Source: a virus. From it: a stretch of 45,483 nucleotides of DNA. Shown one piece after another: positions 15,779 to 21,218 of the stretch. The position numbers and the translations under genes were made by a program. Location of the stretch: positions 1 to 45,483 of IMG/VR virus record IMGVR_UViG_3300031999_000048; one strand, given 5' to 3'. The notes below the pieces were generated by a model. The model was not told where the DNA came from. It saw only the letters and a list, made by a program, of their open reading frames with translations, and made no database searches. Position 1 is the first letter of the stretch. Every line of letters begins with the position of its first letter.

Positions 15779-16759
15779 TTACAGCCAGTTGGCGACGGGG
15801 GAGCAGCGGTGGTGAGCGGCGGCGCAGTCGACTTGCGAGATGGCCAGGTAACGTTTCACCATGTCGAGGCTGCTGTGGCCGAGGAGTTGCTGGAGGGTGT
15901 AAGGATCGCCGCCGTTGCGCAAATATGCGATCGCAAAGGTGTGGCGGAAGCGGTGGGGGTGGACGTTGGGGACGCCGGCGCGGCGGCCGAGGCGGCGCAG
16001 GTGGAGGGCCAGATGGCGGCGCTCGATGGGGGCGCCGTCGGTGGTGGCGAAGAGAGGAGCGTCGGGCGGGGCGTCGCGACGGACCAGGTAGGCCCAGAGG
16101 GCTTTGCGGGTAAGGGACTCGATGTAGACGATACGCTGGCGGCCGGCGCCGGAGTTGTGGCGCGACTTCCCGAAGACGCTGAGGGCGCCAGTGGTCTGGT
16201 TGTAGTCGGCGACGGAGAGGCCGCAGAGTTCGCTGGCGCGGATGCCGGTGTCGAGGAGGACGAGGATGAGGGCGCGGTCGCGGCGGCGCAGGTCGGCGGG
16301 GCGGGTGTTGCGGCTGCCGGGACGGTCGCGGTAGGGGCGGGATTGTTCGACGGCGCGCAGGAGGGCGTGCACCTCCTCACGGGTGAGGGGCTCCACGGCG
16401 GTGGCGGATGGGCGGGGCGGGGTGATCTGGGCGGCGACGTTGGTGGCGGCGTAGCCCTCGGCTACGGCCCAGCGCCAGAGGCTGCGCAGGGTGGTGTGGG
16501 TGTTGAGGATGGTTTTGGGCGAGAGGACGGCGGCGGGACGCGGGGCGACGCCGGGCGGTGCGATCCGTGAGGTCTGGAGTCGGGCCAGGAAGCCGCGCAG
16601 GTCGGCGGCGGTGACATGCGCCAGGGCGGTGGCGGGTCCGAGGTGCGCGGCGAGACGGCGCAGGTCGAGGCTGTAGTTGCGTAGGGTGCACGGTGAGCAG
16701 CCCTCGATCTGGCGGGCAAGCAGGAAGCCGGCGGTGGCGTGTTCGATTGTGAGGTCCAT
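15779..16759 (-). CDS. int: Tyrosine recombinase, phage integrase
   Basis: The protein has 326 residues: an N-terminal SAM-like core-binding domain (about 5-110) and a C-terminal catalytic domain. The catalytic set is complete: R174 (TGIRASELCGL), K198, H269-R272 (HPHRFRHT), H295 (LLGHSSLD) and the nucleophile Y304. The start codon lies 110 bases from the tRNA-identity core of attP, so this is the recombinase for site-specific integration into a tRNA-Val gene. It is the last gene of the leftward lysogeny operon, and its start follows a CGGAG ribosome site. It converges with the tail operon at the terminator. Confidence 0.92.
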   Translation of the reverse strand: MDLTIEHATAGFLLARQIEGCSPCTLRNYSLDLRRLAAHLGPATALAHVTAADLRGFLARLQTSRIAPPGVAPRPAAVLSPKTILNTHTTLRSLWRWAVAEGYAATNVAAQITPPRPSATAVEPLTREEVHALLRAVEQSRPYRDRPGSRNTRPADLRRRDRALILVLLDTGIRASELCGLSVADYNQTTGALSVFGKSRHNSGAGRQRIVYIESLTRKALWAYLVRRDAPPDAPLFATTDGAPIERRHLALHLRRLGRRAGVPNVHPHRFRHTFAIAYLRNGGDPYTLQQLLGHSSLDMVKRYLAISQVDCAAAHHRCSPVANWL

Positions 16760-16781
16760 ACGTGTGCGCTCCGGTCTGTAT

Positions 16782-17001
16782 CTACAGTTGGATGGTTAAG
16801 GGCAATTCTCCACTGTAGACCACACGGATGGCTCTGGGCAGGAGCCGTGAGCGCAGGAGTATGGACTTTGGTGGGCGCGACAGGGCTCGAACCTGTGACC
16901 TCACGGATGTGAACCGGGTCGCCGTGAGGGCCAGCGTAGCGCACACGGATCCCGCCAGGCGCGAGCCGTGCGGTCTAGAGTTTGCGAACCGTGTGGTCTA
17001 C
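16782..17001. other. attP: attP region with inverted arm-type repeats
   Basis: A tRNA-identity core (see 16869-16918) is flanked by GTAGACCACACGG at 16815-16827 and by inverted copies CCGTGCGGTCTAG (16966-16978) and CCGTGTGGTCTAC (16989-17001). These are candidate arm-type integrase sites. An inner inverted repeat CTACAGT/ACTGTAG (16782-16788, 16812-16818) sits in the int promoter region. The right arm overlaps the stop codon of the 16998 gene. Confidence 0.75.
16869..16918 (-). tRNA. Partial tRNA-Val(CAC), 3' part only: attP core identity block
   Basis: Read on the - strand: anticodon loop TTCACAT (anticodon CAC), stem CCGTG, variable AGGTC, T-arm ACAGG-TTCGAGC-CCTGT, acceptor CGCGCCC and ACCA. 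The 5' half is absent, and the 5' anticodon strand pairs at only 4 of 5 positions, as expected where tRNA identity ends. It is not a functional gene here; integration would restore the host tRNA 3' end. Confidence 0.85.
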
Positions 17002-17483
17002 GGTTGGGGCGCGGACTGCATGGTTGCGTCGCCGAACCCGCCAAGGGCGAATTTGATGTAACTGACCTTGGCCTCGGCGGGCACCTGGAAGCCTATCCAG
17101 CCGCGCGCTTTCTCGCCGGGATTGAGCGTCATGATGTCCAATTCCGTACCATCCCGGAGACCGAGGTCGCCGCGGTAGGAAAAGCCATCGGTGTCTACCA
17201 TCACGCCGCGAGTTGGATCGATATCCAGCGGTTTGCCGGCAACGTTGCTGATGATGAATTCCACGGCGACAATCTCTTGACCGACCTCCAGCTTGGCCAG
17301 CCATCCAGGCGTCGCCGGGTCCTCAATCTTGCCGATCTGGAGCGTGTATTGGGCGGCGCCGGGTGGGAGCGGGGTGGCGCAGGGACAGACACAGGGCGGG
17401 CATTCGGTGCCCTGGGCCAGGACGGTCGGCACCGCCAGGAACGCGAGACAGCAGACAACGGCAATCCAGATGTGACTCCTCAT
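16998..17483 (-). CDS. Secreted cysteine-rich-N-terminus protein, DUF4352-like; lysogenic conversion candidate
   Basis: The protein has 161 residues. The signal peptide covers residues 1-24 (WIAVVCCLAFLAVPTVLAQ) with a likely cleavage after VLA. A Cys/Pro stretch follows (ECPPCVCPCATPLPPG). The body is an immunoglobulin-like sandwich (LEVGQEIVAVEFIISNVAGK, then GWIGFQVPAEAKVSYIKF) typical of DUF4352-like secreted proteins, where a modified GWIxFxVP motif is common. It is expressed from the repressor operon, so it should be made in lysogens and exported to the envelope. Superinfection exclusion or surface modification is an inference. The stop lies within an integrase arm site. Confidence 0.7.
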   Translation of the reverse strand: MRSHIWIAVVCCLAFLAVPTVLAQGTECPPCVCPCATPLPPGAAQYTLQIGKIEDPATPGWLAKLEVGQEIVAVEFIISNVAGKPLDIDPTRGVMVDTDGFSYRGDLGLRDGTELDIMTLNPGEKARGWIGFQVPAEAKVSYIKFALGGFGDATMQSAPQP

Positions 17484-17500
17484 TGTCTCCTCCTACAGTG

Positions 17501-17710
17501 CTAGCCCTTCTCGATATCGTAATCAGCGCGTTCTTCCGCCACATGCAAAAGCGAATCACCCCCGCGGGCTGCTCGCGCCTTTTTCCATTCGCGGTGCACG
17601 GCCTCATAGATGCTATATTGATCAGCGGCCGAGCCGCTCAGATCCATCTCCTTGCACATCTGGCGCAGTCCCTCATGAATCTCGGGCCACTCGAAATCAC
17701 CCAGATGCAC
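17501..17710 (-). CDS. Small lysogeny-operon protein of unknown function
   Basis: The protein has 69 residues, rich in acidic and basic helical segments (PEIHEGLRQMCKEMDLSG, then YSIYEAVHREWKKARAARGG). It lies 14 bases downstream of the repressor and 17 upstream of the secreted protein, clearly one transcription unit. I do not recognise a family. A repressor partner or anti-repressor is possible on context only. Confidence 0.6.
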   Translation of the reverse strand: MHLGDFEWPEIHEGLRQMCKEMDLSGSAADQYSIYEAVHREWKKARAARGGDSLLHVAEERADYDIEKG

Positions 17711-17724
17711 CGTACCGTCTCCTC

Positions 17725-18069
17725 TCAGCGGTATGTGGTTTTGATCTCTCGGAAGGCGCGCACTAACGCACGGGCCTCCCGTTGGCCAGGGGTATCCAGC
17801 CTGCGGTAATCATCCACCAGTTCGGCCTCGCCAGGTGCAATCTCGGAAGGCGGCGGTTCGAGACCGGCCATCGCGAAAAGGCAGTCTTTATCCTCTTTCA
17901 GCGCTTTGGCGACGGCAGCGCAAAAATCGTAGGTCGGTGCTGAGTCGCCGGAAAGGACCTTGCTGATCCAGGAGTGGGATATACCAGCCATGCGCGCAAG
18001 CTGCCTCATCGAAAGCCGGCGCTGGGACATCTCTAGCGCGAGCCATATTACCAAGTCGGTTTCCATCAT
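17725..18069 (-). CDS. XRE-family repressor (CI-like)
   Basis: The protein has 114 residues. The helix-turn-helix covers about residues 20-65 (SMRQLARMAGISHSWISKVL) and is followed by a helical C-terminal part (LDTPGQREARALVRAFREI) without a peptidase domain, so it would not self-cleave like LexA/CI. It is divergent to the small ribbon-helix-helix gene at 18196 and heads the leftward operon ending in integrase, so it is the likely lysogeny repressor. Its -10 box (18079-18074) is so close that transcription should start on the ATG, giving a leaderless mRNA as for lambda cI from PRM. Confidence 0.85.
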   Translation of the reverse strand: MMETDLVIWLALEMSQRRLSMRQLARMAGISHSWISKVLSGDSAPTYDFCAAVAKALKEDKDCLFAMAGLEPPPSEIAPGEAELVDDYRRLDTPGQREARALVRAFREIKTTYR

Positions 18070-18073
18070 TCCG

Positions 18074-18082
18074 ATTATACCA
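18074..18082 (-). promoter_or_regulatory. Repressor promoter with extended -10, leaderless start
   Basis: On the - strand the sequence reads TGGTATAAT (extended -10) ending 5 bases before the first ATG at 18069. The -35 region (GTCAAA near 18101) is weak, which suggests activation, and overlaps a TTGACACC half-site. Confidence 0.7.
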
Positions 18083-18097
18083 ATCCCGATGGATGTT

Positions 18098-18159
18098 TTG
18101 ACACCAAACAGTATTCCCTATTGACACCTGGTGGGTATGGGTGTACAATGGTGTTATAA
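18098..18159. promoter_or_regulatory. Divergent switch operators (TTGACACC / GGTGT half-sites)
   Basis: TTGACACC occurs at 18098-18105 and 18121-18128. Inverted forms occur as GGTGTACAA (18140-18148) and GGTGTTATAA (18150-18159). They cover the -35 region of the repressor promoter and both boxes of the rightward promoter, as expected for operators shared by the repressor and the Cro-like protein. Confidence 0.55.
18121..18149 (+). promoter_or_regulatory. Rightward early promoter
   Basis: Consensus -35 TTGACA (18121-18126), 17-base spacer and -10 TACAAT (18144-18149). The transcript would start near 18156, about 40 bases before the Cro-like gene at 18196. Confidence 0.85.
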
Positions 18160-18195
18160 AGACCGGTTTGGCGGTGTAGAGACCAGGGGGACACA

Positions 18196-18375
18196 ATGGA
18201 AGCTATAGAAACTAAGGAACGGACGGAAAAGCGCAGTATTTCGATGCCGCCACGGGATTGGCGAGCAGTCGAGGAATACGGTAGCCGCAGGGGTCTGGAC
18301 GTCTCCAGTACGGTCCGGATGTTGCTGCGGACGCACCCGGAGTTGGTGGGTCGGCGCGACGGGCAGGGTCAGTAG
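18196..18375 (+). CDS. Ribbon-helix-helix regulator (Cro-like position)
   Basis: A 59-residue protein preceded by AGGGGG at 5 bases. The pattern is Arc/CopG-like: a beta strand (KRSISMPP, about 12-19), helix A (DWRAVEEYGSRRG) and helix B (VSSTVRMLLRTHPEL). As the first rightward gene divergent from the repressor it occupies the Cro position, although a CopG fold instead of HTH is less usual there. An intrinsic terminator follows at once. Confidence 0.75.
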   Translation: MEAIETKERTEKRSISMPPRDWRAVEEYGSRRGLDVSSTVRMLLRTHPELVGRRDGQGQ

Positions 18376-18380
18376 AGAGA

Positions 18381-18412
18381 CCCTGGGCAGGTGGGCGGGC
18401 CCGGGGCTTTTT
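18381..18412 (+). terminator. Intrinsic terminator after the Cro-like gene (tR1-like)
   Basis: Stem CCCTGGGC / GCCCGGGG (18381-18388, 18399-18406) with one G-U pair, then CTTTTTG. It lies 5 bases after the Cro-like stop and before the next ribosome site, so downstream early genes need read-through, antitermination or another promoter. Confidence 0.8.
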
Positions 18413-18436
18413 GTTGCCAATTCACAGGAGGGGGAA

Positions 18437-19366
18437 ATGGGATACCTGGAGGTGTTGATGGAGGCGGCGCAGCGAGACAGGGCGATGGCGGCGGAGGCGC
18501 GTGCGCGGCAGCGCGAGGCCGACCAGAACGTGCGGCTCGACGAGGCGGCGGAATTCGTGGCGCGTATGGGCCTGGAACGGTTACTCCAGGCGGGGGGAGA
18601 TCCGGCGCCGGACCTGCACCTGCACGCCTACGAGCGGCCTGGACAGGTCGTCTATCGGCTGAGGCTGCGGTTCTCTGACGTTGAGGTGACGGCGCACCTG
18701 ATAGTGTACAAGGAACGGGCAGGGGTGATGGGCAGGCTGGAGGCGGACGGGTTCCAAGTGCAGACGTGCAACTTGTCGTGGAACACCGACCACCTGCCCG
18801 ACTGGGTGCTGGACGTGCACGAGGCGGCGGTGAAGTATCGCGAGCAGATGCTGCGCTGCGACCTGGCCAGTCTGAAAGCGGCGCCGAATGAGGCGGACGC
18901 GGAGGTGCAGCGGGGGCAATGCTACTCACAGTATCCCGAGGCGGAGGCGCAAATCGAGGGGGCATTCTTGGAGGGGCTGCAGCGCATCCGCGAGCGGACT
19001 GAGGAGGTGCTGGCGGCACACCGTGCGGAGGTCGAGGCGAAGGTGGAATGGGACGCGCGTGAGGCGGAGCGCGAACGGCGACAGGCTGAGGCGTGGCATC
19101 CCTTCAGGCTCTACAAAGTGACGTACGGCATCGTGGCCGATGGCGACGGAGCCCACTTCTGCGACACGGCCGAGATCTACACCCTGGACAGCGCACCGAA
19201 TCCTGATGGATGGTGGCATACGATCCAACGCGACGGGAGACTCGGTCGCACGCGTTTGATGCACCCGGTGGCTGTCGAACGGTGGGACATCGGCGACATC
19301 GGCTCATTCTGTACCCTGTGCGATGGCGTGTATTATCCGCCGGCGGAGGCGGAGATCATCGAGTAG
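18437..19366 (+). CDS. Early protein of unknown function with central coiled coil
   Basis: The protein has 309 residues and a strong AGGAGGGGG site precedes the ATG. It has an N-terminal charged helix (MEAAQRDRAMAAEARARQRE), a mixed alpha/beta domain (VVYRLRLRFSDVEVTAHLIV) and a long charged helix (residues about 175-225, ERTEEVLAAHRAEVEAKVEW). A C-terminal beta domain contains two Cys (FCTLCDGVYYPP) that could bind metal with FCDTAEIYTL upstream. I do not recognise the family. Codon use is more balanced than in the structural genes. Confidence 0.75.
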   Translation: MGYLEVLMEAAQRDRAMAAEARARQREADQNVRLDEAAEFVARMGLERLLQAGGDPAPDLHLHAYERPGQVVYRLRLRFSDVEVTAHLIVYKERAGVMGRLEADGFQVQTCNLSWNTDHLPDWVLDVHEAAVKYREQMLRCDLASLKAAPNEADAEVQRGQCYSQYPEAEAQIEGAFLEGLQRIRERTEEVLAAHRAEVEAKVEWDAREAERERRQAEAWHPFRLYKVTYGIVADGDGAHFCDTAEIYTLDSAPNPDGWWHTIQRDGRLGRTRLMHPVAVERWDIGDIGSFCTLCDGVYYPPAEAEIIE

Positions 19367-19380
19367 TTGTTAAGGTACGC

Positions 19381-19411
19381 GGGGCAGGCGGGCCGGCCTG
19401 CCCCTCTTCTT
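19381..19411 (+). terminator. Hairpin terminator-like structure
   Basis: GGGGCAGGC / GCCTGCCCC (19381-19389, 19396-19404) with a 6-base loop, followed by TCTTCTT. It lies 15 bases after the preceding stop. Confidence 0.6.
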
Positions 19412-19600
19412 GGGACGGGTGCTCGCGGGGCGAGCGTGAACGGCGGCCGTGGATCCCGTCAGGGCGACGCTGAGGCGACAGCGTCGGGATCCGCGATGTA
19501 ACGGGGCGCGAGGGGCTGTGTGCCGCGACTGATGGCCTCCCCGGTTCGACTCCGGACCGTCCTTCCTGCAGGTACGTCCCCTCTGGGGAATTGAATCCAT
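19412..19600. other. Non-coding structured region
   Basis: No convincing gene. Nested inverted repeats are present: GCTCG/CGAGC; GGATCC at 19451 and 19487 around CGACGCTG/CAGCGTCG (19465-19486); GAGGGG/CCTCCCC; and a T-arm-like CCGG-TTCGACT-CCGG (19541-19555). GGGACGG (19413) could pair with CCGTCCT (19557). A structured RNA is possible; no known family fits. Confidence 0.45.
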
Positions 19601-19620
19601 TATCACACAGGAGGAACAGC

Positions 19621-19923
19621 GTGGTGACCTTTGTACTGGTTTTGGCCGCGATTTGGGGCGTGGGCTGGGCGTTGTTCCTGGAATATGTGCCGCTGGGGCG
19701 CTGGTTGGCGGCGCGGCGGACTTGGTTGACGGTGGTGATCGGCGTGGGGGTGGACCTGGGACTGGTGGCGCTGGTGCTGCCGTTTGAGTACTGGTGGCCG
19801 GTGGCGGCCGTGGTGGCCGTGAGCAGCGTGGGGGTGATCGCGCGCAGCATCGTGATCGAGATGCGCGAATGGGCGGAGCTGATGGAGCAGGAGTATGGCG
19901 AGAAAACCGGCGGCGGTGAATAA
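19621..19923 (+). CDS. Small membrane protein (three transmembrane segments)
   Basis: The GTG at 19621 lies 6 bases after AGGAGG and is preferred over a TTG at 19591. The 100-residue protein has three hydrophobic segments (VVTFVLVLAAIWGVGWALFL, then LTVVIGVGVDLGLVALVLPF, then VVAVVAVSSVGVIA-like) and a charged C-terminus. It begins the early cluster with the recombinase. A role as a holin is unlikely here; an inner-membrane early protein (exclusion or replication membrane link) is possible. The function is unknown. Confidence 0.7.
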   Translation: MVTFVLVLAAIWGVGWALFLEYVPLGRWLAARRTWLTVVIGVGVDLGLVALVLPFEYWWPVAAVVAVSSVGVIARSIVIEMREWAELMEQEYGEKTGGGE

Positions 19924-20128
19924 GAGACTGGCCAACCGGGTGATGTGGGGGCTGGAGGACATCATGGCGGCCTGCATCAGCCTGCGGCGGGCGCTGACGG
20001 TGGCCAGGCAACGGGCCGAGGCGCTGCAGGACGTGCTGATCCTGGGCAGGCTGGGGGACATCGGGGAGCAGGTCGCTATCATCGAACGGAGGGCGGTCGA
20101 TGCCAGACGGGGAGAATATCGTCAGTGA
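19895..20128 (+). CDS. Small helical protein overlapping both neighbours
   Basis: The protein has 77 residues, overlapping the membrane protein by 29 bases and the recombinase by 29. It is basic and helical (NKRLANRVMWGLEDIMAACI, then LRRALTVARQRAEALQDVLI). The tight overlaps imply translational coupling with the recombinase, so it may be a recombination directionality factor or partner. That is inference; no winged-helix motif is visible. Confidence 0.6.
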   Translation: MARKPAAVNKRLANRVMWGLEDIMAACISLRRALTVARQRAEALQDVLILGRLGDIGEQVAIIERRAVDARRGEYRQ

Positions 20129-21050
20129 GTGGACGCGGGCGCGGCAGGAGTGGCTGGCGCAGGTGTGCCGGGGGAGTTTGCACACGGCGCGGATGTACAA
20201 CGCGGCGATGGGGCACCTGGGGGAGTTCGTTAACCCGATGCGGATCGACCAGGTGGGCGGGAATACTGTGACGCGCTGGGCGAACCATATGGCCCACATG
20301 GGGCTGAGCGAGACGACGATCAACGCGCGATTGGCGGCGGTGTCGTCGTTTTTTTGTTTCTGCCAGCACTGGACGGACGGGCAGGGAAGGGCGCTGGCGA
20401 CGGTCAACCCGGTGGATGCGGTGAAACGCTACCGGGTGGATCCGTATGGCAACAGCCAGCCGCTCAGCGTGGAGGAGGTGGGCGCCGTGCTGGGGGCGGT
20501 GGACAGAACCACGGCGGCGGGGTTGCGGGACTATGCGGTGCTGATGATGGCGCTGTACACCGGGCGGCGGTCGGCTGAGCTGCGCGGGCTGCGTTGGGGG
20601 GACATTCAGCACACGGCGGATGGGCGGGCGCGCTATGCGTGGCGGGGGAAGGGCGGCAAGGCGCGCTGGGATGACCTGCCGCAGCCGGCGCTGATCGCGA
20701 TCCGGCTATACCTGGATGCTGCCAGGCGGCGCCCTGAGCCGGACGAGCCGGTATTCGTGCAGCACAATGGGCAGGCGGACGGGAAACCGTTGACGTCGGA
20801 GTGGCTGAATGCAATGGTGCAGCGCTACGCGGCGGCGGCGGGGATTCGGCGCATCCATGCGCACACGTTGCGTCACACAGCGGCGAACCTGCGTGCGCGG
20901 GCGGGGCACAGCCTGGAGAGCATCTCGATGCTGTTGGCTCATTCGTCGTTGCGCGTGACGCAGATCTACCTACAACGACAGGCAGGCTTTGTGGACACAG
21001 GGTGGCAGGATGTCGAGCAGATGCTGGCTGGCGGGCAAGTGGATGGATAG
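20100..21050 (+). CDS. Second tyrosine recombinase (XerC/D-like size)
   Basis: The protein has 316 residues; CGGAGGG lies 6 bases before the ATG. It has an N-terminal SAM-like domain (about 8-110, ending VNPVDAVKRYRV) and a complete catalytic set: R157 (TGRRSAELRGLRW), K184/K187, H255-R258 (HAHTLRHT), H281 (LLAHSSLRVT) and Y290. It is expressed early and in the opposite direction to the integrase at 15779. It has no adjacent attP-like core. Candidate roles are resolution of genome multimers, as on plasmids, or a second integration system. Its presence beside a par locus favours the resolvase idea. Confidence 0.88.
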   Translation: MPDGENIVSEWTRARQEWLAQVCRGSLHTARMYNAAMGHLGEFVNPMRIDQVGGNTVTRWANHMAHMGLSETTINARLAAVSSFFCFCQHWTDGQGRALATVNPVDAVKRYRVDPYGNSQPLSVEEVGAVLGAVDRTTAAGLRDYAVLMMALYTGRRSAELRGLRWGDIQHTADGRARYAWRGKGGKARWDDLPQPALIAIRLYLDAARRRPEPDEPVFVQHNGQADGKPLTSEWLNAMVQRYAAAAGIRRIHAHTLRHTAANLRARAGHSLESISMLLAHSSLRVTQIYLQRQAGFVDTGWQDVEQMLAGGQVDG

Positions 21051-21179
21051 CAGTAGCAGTATGACCCCGCAAGTACCGGAAATGGCACGCCCGCCTGCCT
21101 GGCGGGGGCGGTGTGGGCGCGGGCTCGCGGGTGAGTGTGGGTGAGGGTATGGGTGTAGTGGGTGCAGAATGGGGGCAGT

Positions 21180-21201
21180 TGTGATAACGGTCATTATCAC
21201 A
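21180..21201. promoter_or_regulatory. Palindromic operator candidate before the primase gene
   Basis: TGTGATAA and TTATCACA, perfect 8-base half-sites with a 6-base spacer, lie 18 bases before the primase ATG at 21219. A TTATCACA half-site also occurs at 19600-19607 next to the ribosome site of the membrane-protein gene. Confidence 0.55.
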
Positions 21202-21218
21202 GGTGTTTGGAGCGACAA

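Noticed and set aside
16869-16918. Functional tRNA-Val gene
   Set aside because: Only the 3' part from the anticodon stem is present. The 5' acceptor and D-arm are missing, so it is an attP identity block.
19490-19570. Possible tRNA or tmRNA around the GGTTCGACTCC motif
   Set aside because: Only a T-arm-like hairpin is present. The acceptor partner lies 140 bases upstream, there is no D- or anticodon arm in place and no CCA.
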